A stretch of DNA of 52,822 nucleotides from Neptuniibacter sp. UBA6509 (GTDB lineage Bacteria > Pseudomonadota > Gammaproteobacteria > Pseudomonadales > Balneatricaceae): contig DJLT01000122.1 of NCBI GenBank assembly GCA_002435145.1, forward strand, positions 34,829 to 87,650, read 5' to 3'. This document shows positions 1-7,992 of this stretch, piece after piece. Under the pieces are notes generated by a model, which saw only the letters and a list, made by a program, of their open reading frames with translations, was not told where the DNA came from and made no database searches. A program made the translations under genes and the position numbers. Position 1 is the stretch's first letter; each line of letters opens with the position of its first letter.

Positions 1-44
1 ACACGGAGTTGCAGTCCGCTGCATGACCACTCTGCCACCGCGCC
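1..44 (-). tRNA. cysT: tRNA-Cys (GCA), 3' part beyond the window edge
   Basis: The reverse strand starts with GGCGCGGTGGCAGAGTGG and continues through a D-arm to an anticodon stem-loop whose loop reads CTGCAAC, giving anticodon GCA. Only the acceptor 5' strand, D-arm and anticodon arm are in the window; the variable loop, T-arm and 3' acceptor strand lie to the left. The neighbouring tRNA-Gly and pgsA reproduce the pgsA-glyW-cysT order known from E. coli, which supports the call. Confidence 0.9.
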
Positions 45-64
45 TCATATACCTGTTTGCAGTT

Positions 65-139
65 TGGAGCGGGAAACGAGGTTCGAACTCGCGACCCCAA
101 CCTTGGCAAGGTTGTGCTCTACCACTGAGCTATTCCCGC
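65..139 (-). tRNA. glyW: tRNA-Gly (GCC)
   Basis: The reverse strand folds as a complete tRNA. The acceptor GCGGGAA pairs with TTCCCGC, the D-arm is AGCTCAGTGGTAGAGC, the anticodon loop CTTGCCAAG holds GCC, the T-loop is GTTCGAACC, and an encoded CCA end sits at 65-67. It lies upstream of tRNA-Cys on the same strand, as in the glyW-cysT operon of enterobacteria, and about 90 bp downstream of pgsA, so co-transcription with pgsA is possible. Confidence 0.97.
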
Positions 140-229
140 TCTGCTGTAACAAGTGGTGCGTATTATAGAGACCCTCTCTTATAAGTCAACACTGTAATGA
201 TAAAAAAATTCTGCTTAATTATTAACCAC

Positions 230-778
230 TTACATCTCTTCAGATAAGGATGGCCATGCAGCTCTAAGGTACTGATACATAGACCATAATGTAAGAATTG
301 CCGCGGCATATAAAACAGCAATTCCCACATAGGATATATCTGTATAAGGTTCTACAACGATCATAAGCATAATCGCAAGCATCTGAAGTGCGGTTTTTAG
401 CTTGCCGATATTAGATACTGCGACGTTTGCACGCTTGCCAATCTCTGCCATCCACTCTCTCAAGGCAGAAATTACAATCTCTCTTCCGATAATAACAACC
501 GCAGGAATGGTAACCCATAAGCTTGCGTAGCCCTCCACCAACAAAGCCAGCGAGATAACGACCATTAACTTATCGGCTACTGGATCCAAAAATGCACCAA
601 AGGGTGACGTTTGATCAAGCTTGCGCGCTAGATATCCATCCAGCCAGTCAGTGAAGCCTGCCACAGCAAAAATAATGCCTGTCGCAAGCGGCGCCCATTC
701 ATACGGGAGGTAATATACCAATACGAAGATGGGGATAAAGAGTATGCGTAAACTTGTCAGTATATTGGGTATTTTCAT
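230..778 (-). CDS. pgsA: CDP-diacylglycerol--glycerol-3-phosphate 3-phosphatidyltransferase
   Basis: Inner-membrane enzyme that makes phosphatidylglycerol phosphate from CDP-diacylglycerol and glycerol 3-phosphate, the committed step to phosphatidylglycerol and cardiolipin. The 182-residue product has the CDP-alcohol phosphotransferase signature around residues 44-70 (D..DG..AR, then G...D...D), several hydrophobic helices, and exactly the length of the E. coli protein. The start ATG lies 6 bp after the uvrC stop, so the two genes are one transcription unit, as in other gammaproteobacteria. The tRNA-Gly gene follows on the same strand. Confidence 0.97.
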   Translation of the reverse strand: MKIPNILTSLRILFIPIFVLVYYLPYEWAPLATGIIFAVAGFTDWLDGYLARKLDQTSPFGAFLDPVADKLMVVISLALLVEGYASLWVTIPAVVIIGREIVISALREWMAEIGKRANVAVSNIGKLKTALQMLAIMLMIVVEPYTDISYVGIAVLYAAAILTLWSMYQYLRAAWPSLSEEM

Positions 779-784
779 CTAATC

Positions 785-2623
785 TTATACATCTGGATGA
801 AGTGCTGAGTAAATCTCCTCAGCTATTGTCTGGCTTATGGTAGAGACTTTTGCGATTTCTTCAATACTCGCACGCTCAACTTCCTGTATTCCGCCAAAAT
901 GACGTAGTATTTCCCGCCTTCTTTTCGGTCCTACTCCAGGGATATCCTCTAAAACCGATTTCTTCCGTGCTTTTCCTCTTCTTGCTCTATGCCCTGTGAT
1001 TGCAAATCGGTGAGCTTCATCCCGTATATGCTGCATTAAGTGCAGTGCTGAGGAGTCGCTCTCTAAAACAGTTTCTTCGTTAGTATCTCCTGACACTAAC
1101 ACTTCGAATCCAGCCTTGCGTGTGGGCCCTTTTGCTATACCTATCACTAATACTTCATTAATAGAGAGTTCATCAAGAACTTCCATCGCTTGTGTAACCT
1201 GACCTTTACCGCCATCAATCACTAATACATCAGGAAGTTTACCCTCTCCCTTTTTAAGTCGCGTATAGCGCCTATGCAAAGCCTGATGCATAGCTGCATA
1301 ATCGTCACCGGGCGTGATATTTTCAATATTAAAGTGCCGATAATCACTTTTAAGGGGGCCGTTAATATCAAACACCACACATGAAGCAACGGTCGCCTCC
1401 CCTGAGCTATGACTGATATCAAAGCACTCAAGTCGTTTCGGAAGCTCTTCCAGTCCCAATAACTCTTGCAACTCAAGGTAGCGGTTATACGTGTTCTTCT
1501 TATTAGCGAGGAAGCTGTTTAATTGCTGTTCTGCATTGGTGTAAGCGAGCTTCTGCCACCCTGCTCGCTCACCGCGTACTTGATGAGTGAGAGTGACTTT
1601 TTTATTTCTTTCAGTTTCCAGTGCGGCTTCTATGCACTCTCTGTCTGAAATTTCTTGGCTTGATATAACATAGGCAGGAATGTCCCTTACGCCTGTTAAA
1701 TACCATTGCGGGATAAACGAAGAGAGGATCTCAGATTCGCTTTGCTCAACAGATACCTTCGGATGGTAGGATTTACTGCCTATTACACGGCCACCACGTA
1801 CAAAGAGCATATAGATACAAACCCCACCAGGCTTGATGGCGCAAGCAACAACATCGGCATCACCCTGCAAGCCAGTAACGCACTGCTGCTCCTGTACCTT
1901 TTGCAGGCTAATTAATTGATCACGGTACTCGGCTGCTTGTTCAAAATTTAATTCAGTAGACGCCTGCTCCATACGGCCTGCTACTTCATCCATAACAGCG
2001 CTGTTTTTACCTTCCAGAAACATAGCGGCATGACGAATATCATCCTGATAATTCTCTACGGAGATATTCTCAACACACGGAGCGGTACATCGTTTAATCT
2101 GATATTGAAGGCAAGGCCTAGATCTATTCTTAAAGAAACTTTCATCACACTGGCGAATACGAAAGATCTTCTGAAGGAGGTTTAAGCTGTCACGTACAGC
2201 ACCACCGCTTGGGAATGGCCCAAAATAACGTCCTTTCTTACGTTTAGCTCCACGACTAAAGCGTACAGCAGGATAGTCATCCTTATCTGATATAAAAATG
2301 AATGGGTAAGATTTATCGTCACGTAATAAAATATTATAAGGAGGACGATATTGCTTGATCAAATTCTGCTCTAAAAGCAGCGCTTCTGTTTCGCTATTAG
2401 TAACAGTGACTTGGATGTCTGCAATTTTGGCCACAAGAGCCGCTGTCTTTATATGCAGCCCCGTTGTACGAAAATAGCTACTGACCCGATTTTTAAGGCT
2501 TTTAGCCTTACCAATGTAGAGCAGCTTTTCATCTTGATCATACATCTGATATACGCCAGGGCGCGTTGTCAGCTGCTTTAAAAAAGCCTTTGAATCAAAG
2601 ACTTCTGATATTTCTGTCGTCAC
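785..2623 (-). CDS. uvrC: excinuclease ABC subunit C
   Basis: Nuclease subunit of UvrABC nucleotide-excision repair; it makes the two incisions flanking a DNA lesion. The 612-residue protein (E. coli about 610) has the GIY-YIG endonuclease domain near residues 20-100 (RPGVYQMYD...LLYIGKA), a UVR motif near 205-240, the RNase H-like C-terminal nuclease with ECFDISHSSG and VLVIDGGKGQ, and a terminal helix-hairpin-helix pair (IPGVGPKRRREILRHFGG). It starts 2 bp after the stop of the small upstream gene and precedes pgsA, so all three are probably co-transcribed. Confidence 0.98.
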   Translation of the reverse strand: MTTEISEVFDSKAFLKQLTTRPGVYQMYDQDEKLLYIGKAKSLKNRVSSYFRTTGLHIKTAALVAKIADIQVTVTNSETEALLLEQNLIKQYRPPYNILLRDDKSYPFIFISDKDDYPAVRFSRGAKRKKGRYFGPFPSGGAVRDSLNLLQKIFRIRQCDESFFKNRSRPCLQYQIKRCTAPCVENISVENYQDDIRHAAMFLEGKNSAVMDEVAGRMEQASTELNFEQAAEYRDQLISLQKVQEQQCVTGLQGDADVVACAIKPGGVCIYMLFVRGGRVIGSKSYHPKVSVEQSESEILSSFIPQWYLTGVRDIPAYVISSQEISDRECIEAALETERNKKVTLTHQVRGERAGWQKLAYTNAEQQLNSFLANKKNTYNRYLELQELLGLEELPKRLECFDISHSSGEATVASCVVFDINGPLKSDYRHFNIENITPGDDYAAMHQALHRRYTRLKKGEGKLPDVLVIDGGKGQVTQAMEVLDELSINEVLVIGIAKGPTRKAGFEVLVSGDTNEETVLESDSSALHLMQHIRDEAHRFAITGHRARRGKARKKSVLEDIPGVGPKRRREILRHFGGIQEVERASIEEIAKVSTISQTIAEEIYSALHPDV

Positions 2624-2625
2624 GT

Positions 2626-2931
2626 CTACTTGTCAGCCACGGTTTCTAGTTTACGTGTTTCCATATATTCATGGGTTGCTACACGATGTATCTCTTCCAA
2701 AGCCTCAAGCGTGCCTTCAGTGATGCCTGCGCCTCGGGAGAGTGAAACCTCCAAATAAACACCAATTTCAGCGTAGTAACATAGCTGTGCATCGGTGCTT
2801 TTTGCGCGCCTAAGCTTAGTTAATGATATCTGGGCGCCATTTACTAAAATTGTATTAATATCAGATTCGGATAGCATTACCTCACGGTTCTGCTCACTTA
2901 GTGGTCTATTGTTGTTATCTGTACGCGTCAT
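2626..2931 (-). CDS. conserved hypothetical small protein upstream of uvrC
   Basis: A 101-residue soluble protein with no family I recognise and no signal peptide or membrane segment. The N-terminal 20 residues are polar and probably disordered; the rest mixes short strands and a C-terminal helix (EALEEIHRVATHEYMETRK). ATG at 2931 is chosen over the GTG one codon upstream because GAGAG sits at a suitable distance. Its stop is 2 bp from the uvrC start, so it is translationally linked to uvrC. In E. coli the response regulator uvrY occupies this place; this product is not a response regulator. Confidence 0.75.
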   Translation of the reverse strand: MTRTDNNNRPLSEQNREVMLSESDINTILVNGAQISLTKLRRAKSTDAQLCYYAEIGVYLEVSLSRGAGITEGTLEALEEIHRVATHEYMETRKLETVADK

Positions 2932-3008
2932 CACTACTCTCTTAAATCATTATCCGATTTTAACTCTACTTTAAGCATTTAATGGCTGCCTGTAACTAGA
3001 TATTTAAT

Positions 3009-3836
3009 ATGAATGACGACCTTTTTTGGATTTTAAACGCCCAGCCCCTAATGAATGATAAATCCCCTTGCACAGACTCAGCTACTGAATGGCTTAATAA
3101 GCTGTATGAAGAGATTGACCCTGACATTCTACAGAACACTTATAAACCCCTTCGCTTAAATCCAAGACTAGGTATTTATTATGAAGATATGGTTAATACG
3201 ATTATTAATAGTTCACCCTATCTACATAATTTAAAAAGAAATATACAGGTAAATACTAACGGCGTTACCCTAGGCGAGTTTGATTTTCTTGGAACCGCCA
3301 ACGGCCATAATGGCGAATATGATTTCCATTTAGAATGTGCAGTTAAATTCTATATTTGTACAGGTGAAGGGACGAAACTTTCAGATTTTGTTGGCCCCAA
3401 TAAGCGTGACAGGCTTGATATAAAATATCAAAAAATGCTCACGAAGCAACTCACTCTTTCACAAGAACCCGCAGGACAAAGCCTATGTGCTGAGTTAGGG
3501 CTTTGCCCCACTCGTTTCATGATGCTACTGCAAGGTTATCTATTTTATCATTTTAAAAAAGAACGCCCCGTAATAGGTATGCATGCAGACATTAACCCTA
3601 ATCATAATCAGGGCTGGTGGCTTTATGAAAATGAAATGATGGCATTAGGTGGGCAATATGCTTATCAAGTACTCTCAAAACCAAGCTGGCTGGCCATTAA
3701 AAAAGGCAAAATATTTAGCTTAAGTGAATTACAGCTGCATATTACTTCAATGTCGCACCCTGCTTTAATCGCTCGACTGAACGGAGAAACATTGCACGAA
3801 ATAGATAGGGGGTTTGTGATGCCGATCGGCTGGTAG
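3009..3836 (+). CDS. DUF1853 family protein
   Basis: A 275-residue protein that I assign to the DUF1853 family, whose function is unknown. Family-like features are an early aromatic-rich segment (LFWILNAQPL), a core beginning RLGIYYEDMVNTII, then LGEFDFLG and DFHLECAVKFYI, which has the spacing of a PD-(D/E)XK-like fold (E, D, then E.K), followed by GPNKRDRLDIKYQKM. The nuclease resemblance is my inference only. It is divergent from the uvrC operon with a 74-bp gap and stands alone on this strand. No strong ribosome site is visible. Confidence 0.7.
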   Translation: MNDDLFWILNAQPLMNDKSPCTDSATEWLNKLYEEIDPDILQNTYKPLRLNPRLGIYYEDMVNTIINSSPYLHNLKRNIQVNTNGVTLGEFDFLGTANGHNGEYDFHLECAVKFYICTGEGTKLSDFVGPNKRDRLDIKYQKMLTKQLTLSQEPAGQSLCAELGLCPTRFMMLLQGYLFYHFKKERPVIGMHADINPNHNQGWWLYENEMMALGGQYAYQVLSKPSWLAIKKGKIFSLSELQLHITSMSHPALIARLNGETLHEIDRGFVMPIGW

Positions 3837-3920
3837 ATTGCTAGATTGGTTCGAAGGAGCATGAAGGGAATTCACCGGGCATCTTGCACTTAAATACAGA
3901 ATGCCCGATTAAATAATTGC

Positions 3921-4052
3921 TTATTGGTTCGCTGCAGCAGCGTCCTTAGCAATTACTTTTTTAAGAACAACAATGCCCACTACTGTGCCAACAATCATTG
4001 CAGCAACGATAGCTAGGCTTGGTGCAACTGAGATTAAGCTATATTTATCCAT
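3921..4052 (-). CDS. 43-residue single-pass membrane protein
   Basis: A short gene with a convincing ribosome site (GAGGAC, 6 bp before ATG). The product has a short polar start (MDKYS), one hydrophobic stretch of about 25 residues rich in Val, Ile, Ala and Gly (residues 6-30), a positively charged boundary (KK) and an Ala-rich tail ending AANQ. The charge pattern suggests the C-terminus stays in the cytoplasm. It sits alone between the DUF1853 gene and a minus-strand reductase gene. I do not recognise a family. Start codon, SD site and composition argue against chance, but translation is unproven. Confidence 0.6.
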   Translation of the reverse strand: MDKYSLISVAPSLAIVAAMIVGTVVGIVVLKKVIAKDAAAANQ

Positions 4053-4168
4053 AGAACTGTCCTCGATATTCTGTAGTAATAGTATTTTGAATATTTCGCG
4101 ACATTATATAGCCTGTTTCATTGATGTCTATCAGCATATGGCACATAAAAACCCCTTAAAATAAGTGG

Positions 4169-5044
4169 CTATTTGTCATTCTCTAGACGTTTCAATAAAC
4201 TTGAAGTGTCCATACGGCCTCCCCCCATGGCTTGTACGTCGGCATAAAACTGATCAACCATGGCCGTTACTGGTAAACGAGCTCCATTTTTTCTTGCCTC
4301 ATCAAGCACAATACTAAAATCTTTGCGCATCCAATCAACTGCAAAACCAAAATCATACTGGCCTTCGATCATGGTTTGGTGACGATTAACCATCTGCCAT
4401 GAACCTGCAGCGCCATGCTGAATCACATCAAAGACCTGCTCAGCATCTAGGCCTGAGCATTTTGCAAAATGAACAGCTTCAGAAAGGGACTGCAGTAAAC
4501 CACCAATACATATCTGATTAACCATTTTAGCTAGCTGACCCGAGCCCACTGGCCCAAGCAGAGAAATTGACTTTGAATAACAGTCCATCACCGGGGATAC
4601 TTTGCTAAATGAGGCATCGTCTCCGCCGACCATGACACTAAGAACACCATTTTCCGCACCCGCTTGTCCACCAGATACCGGCGCATCAAGAAATCCAATC
4701 TCTAGTTCGGCTGCTTTAGCTGCGATATGACGCGCTATATCTGCTGAAGCGGTTGTGTGATCGACAAGCACTGAACCCGCAACCATCCCCTCAAGAACCC
4801 CATTAGCCTCACAGACCACTTGATTCAAGTCTTGGTCGTTACCGACACAAACGAAAACAATATCAGCGCCTTTAGCTGCTTCTGCAGGGGTTAAGCTGAA
4901 TTGGCCTTCATATTCATCTACCCAGCTTTCCGCCTTGGCTGTTGTTCGATTGTAAACATTGACCTGATGACCCCCCTTAGATAGATGTCCTGCCATTGCA
5001 TAACCCATGACACCTAAACCAATAAATGCAACGTTCATATTCAC
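4169..5044 (-). CDS. NAD(P)-dependent beta-hydroxyacid dehydrogenase (GarR/GlxR/MmsB family)
   Basis: Cytosolic oxidoreductase of the 3-hydroxyisobutyrate / tartronate-semialdehyde reductase family. The 291-residue protein opens with a Rossmann motif (FIGLGVMGYAMAGHL), has the substrate-binding signature DAPVSGGQAGAENG near residue 120, and carries the catalytic lysine in GSGQLAKMVNQ near residue 170, all at canonical spacing. The exact substrate cannot be read from sequence. A glyoxylate aminotransferase lies 0.8 kb away, which would suit 2-hydroxy-3-oxopropionate reductase, but the two genes are separated by an opposite-strand gene. Monocistronic as far as can be seen. Confidence 0.85.
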   Translation of the reverse strand: MNMNVAFIGLGVMGYAMAGHLSKGGHQVNVYNRTTAKAESWVDEYEGQFSLTPAEAAKGADIVFVCVGNDQDLNQVVCEANGVLEGMVAGSVLVDHTTASADIARHIAAKAAELEIGFLDAPVSGGQAGAENGVLSVMVGGDDASFSKVSPVMDCYSKSISLLGPVGSGQLAKMVNQICIGGLLQSLSEAVHFAKCSGLDAEQVFDVIQHGAAGSWQMVNRHQTMIEGQYDFGFAVDWMRKDFSIVLDEARKNGARLPVTAMVDQFYADVQAMGGGRMDTSSLLKRLENDK

Positions 5045-5216
5045 TCCATCTCTTGTGAAATTGATTCAACAACACGTTATTTGAGCCTTCAATTGAATTC
5101 TGCCCCATTCCAATTGAACTGATGATGACATCTATGCTCATATACAATTATGAAAACAATCTACACTACGCGGTAAGATCTTGGCTATGAGTTTGCTATG
5201 ATTAACGCCCAATCAA

Positions 5217-5726
5217 ATGAGCCTTGTAATGAATTTCTTTAAAAAACTTAGCCTGTCTTTCTTATTCTTTATCGCTTTTTCCGCTCACGCAGGGCTGGAT
5301 AATGATCTGTATAAGATAAAGCTCCCCAACCCTGATAACGAGCAAGTTAGCTTGGCTCAATATAAAGACAAGGTGATTCTTCTTAATTTTTGGGCTACTT
5401 GGTGTCCACCATGCATTAAGGAGATGCCGTCAATGCAAAGATTAAGGGATCATTTTGAGGGTCAGCCTTTTGAAATTATTGCTATCAATACGGGTGATGA
5501 CCCGACTTCAGTTTCAAGTTTTCTTTTTGAGCTTGAGACTGAACTTACCTTCCCTATTCTTTTAGATGAACAAGGCCAGTCTTATCAGCAATTTGGTATA
5601 CGCGGTTTACCGATGACGCTTATTTTTGATAGAAATGGAGAGATGGTAGAAAAGGTTTTAGGCGGGCGTGAGTGGGATAGTGCAGAATCGATCAAAGCCA
5701 TCCAAACGGTAATAGAATATAATTAA
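5217..5726 (+). CDS. periplasmic TlpA/ResA-like thioredoxin
   Basis: A 169-residue thiol-disulfide oxidoreductase. It begins with a Sec signal peptide (hydrophobic core about residues 12-22, probable cleavage after SAHA), followed by an AhpC/TSA-type thioredoxin fold with the active site WATWCPPC near residues 61-68 and the cis-proline region GIRGLPMT. Proteins of this type act in the periplasm, often in cytochrome c or other cofactor-linked thiol reduction; no such genes are adjacent. ATG at 5229 is an alternative start that only shortens the signal peptide. Divergent from the dehydrogenase gene and convergent with the aminotransferase gene. Confidence 0.88.
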   Translation: MSLVMNFFKKLSLSFLFFIAFSAHAGLDNDLYKIKLPNPDNEQVSLAQYKDKVILLNFWATWCPPCIKEMPSMQRLRDHFEGQPFEIIAINTGDDPTSVSSFLFELETELTFPILLDEQGQSYQQFGIRGLPMTLIFDRNGEMVEKVLGGREWDSAESIKAIQTVIEYN

Positions 5727-5764
5727 TTTTTTTATATCATAACGTTAAAGACCTATCTTAAACC

Positions 5765-5823
5765 AAAAAAAGCCCTCTAAATACAGGATCAAAAATATAA
5801 CCCATACAGTATTTAGAGAGCCT
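5765..5823 (-). terminator. terminator between convergent genes
   Basis: Perfect 10-bp inverted repeat (CTCTAAATAC at 5775-5784 and GTATTTAGAG at 5809-5818), extended by a GGC/GCC-like pair, with a T7 tract on the minus strand. It best serves the minus-strand aminotransferase transcript. The 24-nt loop is long for an intrinsic terminator. Confidence 0.65.
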
Positions 5824-5874
5824 TTCCTCAATGTTAGCGCATCTCTGCGCTAACAGATCTCATACGCTGTACAC

Positions 5875-7053
5875 TTATTTAGCAAAGACAGCCGCTGCTG
5901 CTTGTGCTGCCACACCGACCTTAATCGGCGCATCCATTCCTGCAAGCGTGTTTTCAAGTGCGTCTAAGCAAAGCATTACATTGCGCTGTGTTGATGCAGT
6001 ACCCATTAGACCGATGCGCCATACTTTGCCCGCCAAAGCCCCAAGGCCAGCACCAATCTCAAGATTGTAGTTTTGCAGTAATGCAGTACGTACAGCTGCA
6101 TCATCTACGCCCTCTGGGATTAGCACTGAGTTTAGCTGTGGCAGGCGGCTATCTTCATCTACTAAGAAACCAATACCCATCGCTTCAAGTCCAGCACGTA
6201 GTGCTAGGTGATGCTTCTGATGGCGCGTATATGCGTTATCAAGTCCCTCTTCCTCTAGCATCACTAATGCTTCATGCAGCGCATACAGTGAGTTAACCGG
6301 AGCTGTGTGATGATATGCGCGCTTACCGCCGCCACCCCAGTAACCCATAACTAGGTTAGTGTCTAAAAACCAGCTTGGTACCGGTGTTGTACGGTTCTGA
6401 ACCGCTTCAACCGCCTTAGCACTGAAGCTAACAGGGGAGATACCTGGAGGACAAGACAAGCATTTCTGTGTGCCAGAATAGATAGCATCAATGCCCCAGC
6501 CGTCAACATCAACATTAACACCACCTAAAGATGTAACAGCATCAACAATGGTGAGTGCGCCATTAGCCTGAGCAAGTTCACATAAAACTTTAGCATCGGA
6601 ACAAACGCCAGTCGATGTTTCAGCATGAACAAAAGCCAATGCTTTAACATCAGCGTTTGCAGCAAACGCAGCTTTTACTTTTTCGATACTAACCGCTGTG
6701 CCCCACTCATCTTCAACAAGAATGCATTCGCCACCAAAACGTACCACGTTTTCCTTCATGCGGCCGCCAAAAACACCGTTCTGGCATACAATGACTTTGT
6801 CACCGGGCTCAATAAGGTTTACAAAACAAGCTTCCATACCTGCAGATCCAGGTGCAGAGATCGGCATGGTTAGCTCATTCTTTGTTTTGAAAAGGTTTTT
6901 TAGCATCTCCTTCACTTCATCCATCATTCGGATAAATTCAGGATCAAGGTGCCCGATGGTTGGGCGAGCCATAGCGGCTAAAACTCGAGGGCTAACATCA
7001 GATGGGCCAGGTCCCATTAATGTACGTACAGGAGGGTGAAAAGAGGTAGTCAT
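5875..7053 (-). CDS. serine/alanine--glyoxylate aminotransferase family, class V PLP enzyme
   Basis: PLP-dependent aminotransferase of the AGXT / serine-glyoxylate aminotransferase group, which converts glyoxylate to glycine using serine or alanine as donor. The family start (LMGPGPSDVSPRVLAAM), the DAVTSLGG aspartate that contacts PLP, and the Schiff-base lysine in SGTQKCLS (about residue 195) are all present. ATG at 7053 is preferred over 7071 because AAGGG stands upstream of it, giving 392 residues. Substrate preference cannot be read. A terminator follows; mtnN lies 92 bp upstream on the same strand. Confidence 0.88.
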   Translation of the reverse strand: MTTSFHPPVRTLMGPGPSDVSPRVLAAMARPTIGHLDPEFIRMMDEVKEMLKNLFKTKNELTMPISAPGSAGMEACFVNLIEPGDKVIVCQNGVFGGRMKENVVRFGGECILVEDEWGTAVSIEKVKAAFAANADVKALAFVHAETSTGVCSDAKVLCELAQANGALTIVDAVTSLGGVNVDVDGWGIDAIYSGTQKCLSCPPGISPVSFSAKAVEAVQNRTTPVPSWFLDTNLVMGYWGGGGKRAYHHTAPVNSLYALHEALVMLEEEGLDNAYTRHQKHHLALRAGLEAMGIGFLVDEDSRLPQLNSVLIPEGVDDAAVRTALLQNYNLEIGAGLGALAGKVWRIGLMGTASTQRNVMLCLDALENTLAGMDAPIKVGVAAQAAAAVFAK

Positions 7054-7144
7054 TGTAAGGCCCTTATTCATGCTTATTAAAGCGTAAAGTTATAAAGGCC
7101 CTATTTGTATCAGCTGTTAGCTAACTCATCAATAATCTTTTGGA

Positions 7145-7897
7145 TCAGTTAACAGATAACTCATCGATCATTGCGATAATCATCTCGGCAGAATGCTTAG
7201 CTGCAGTGACTAAAAATTGATCAAAACTAACGCCAGACTCTTTGCCTGCGATGTCTGAAAGTGCGCGAATGATGATAAACGGCGTAGAGAACTGATAGCA
7301 GGTTTGCGCAATGGCTGCCGCTTCCATCTCAACAGCTTTCATCTGTGGGAAAAGTTCACGCTTACGCTCAACACGTACGGGATCATTCATAAATTGATCG
7401 CCCGTAGCGATTAAGCCGCGTACTGTTTTCATTCCTTCCATGCGAGCGATACAGCGCTCAGCAATTGCTGCTAGCGTTTCATCTGGCTTGAAAGCTGCTG
7501 GCTGCTGAGGGACCTGACCATATTCGTAACCAAAAACTGTCAGGTCAACATCATGGTGGCGAACTTCAGAAGAGATCACAATATCACCGACCTCAAGGTC
7601 TGGATCAAAGCCGCCAGCAGAGCCAGTGTTTATAATAAAATCGGGCTTAAACATTTGCAGCAAAATGGTTGTCCCAATTGCTGCATTCACTTTACCAATA
7701 CCTGATTTCAGAAGAACAATATCTTTACCGTGGAGTTTTCCGGTATATAGATGATATCCAGAGACCTGATGATCTTCTCTATTATCAAGGGATGCTTTTA
7801 GTAGCTCTACTTCTTCGTCCATTGCACCAATAATACCGATGCGTACGTTACCACTTTTCTGCTTAAGCAGTTCCGCCATGTTTTGCTCTGTGCTCAT
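7145..7897 (-). CDS. mtnN: 5'-methylthioadenosine/S-adenosylhomocysteine nucleosidase
   Basis: Hydrolyses MTA and SAH to adenine and the thioribose sugar, in methionine salvage and the activated methyl cycle. Recognisable blocks are IGIIGAMDEEVELLK, the glycine-rich GKVNAAIGTTILL, GSAGGFDPDLEVGDIV, the substrate residues in VEMEAAAIAQ, and the catalytic aspartate in RALSDIAG. The 250 residues exceed the usual 232 by an N-terminal tail of about 17; a later start is possible but no ribosome site is clearly better. The lone position next to an aminotransferase gene suggests no operon function. Confidence 0.93.
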   Translation of the reverse strand: MSTEQNMAELLKQKSGNVRIGIIGAMDEEVELLKASLDNREDHQVSGYHLYTGKLHGKDIVLLKSGIGKVNAAIGTTILLQMFKPDFIINTGSAGGFDPDLEVGDIVISSEVRHHDVDLTVFGYEYGQVPQQPAAFKPDETLAAIAERCIARMEGMKTVRGLIATGDQFMNDPVRVERKRELFPQMKAVEMEAAAIAQTCYQFSTPFIIIRALSDIAGKESGVSFDQFLVTAAKHSAEMIIAMIDELSVN

Positions 7898-7992
7898 CTA
7901 AGGGGGCTACCGTTTTATCCAGTTATAATAGGTGTATTACTTATAAGGATTAGAGCACAGCTCCACTTAAAAAAATAGCTTTCAAGGCACCG

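Noticed and set aside
3973-4164. Plus-strand frame of 63 codons
   Set aside because: It is the antisense of the better-supported 43-residue gene (3921-4052, minus strand), has no ribosome site and has an unlikely composition.
5831-7039. Several plus-strand frames of 79-113 codons opposite the aminotransferase
   Set aside because: All antisense to a well-identified PLP enzyme, with no ribosome sites and no family resemblance.
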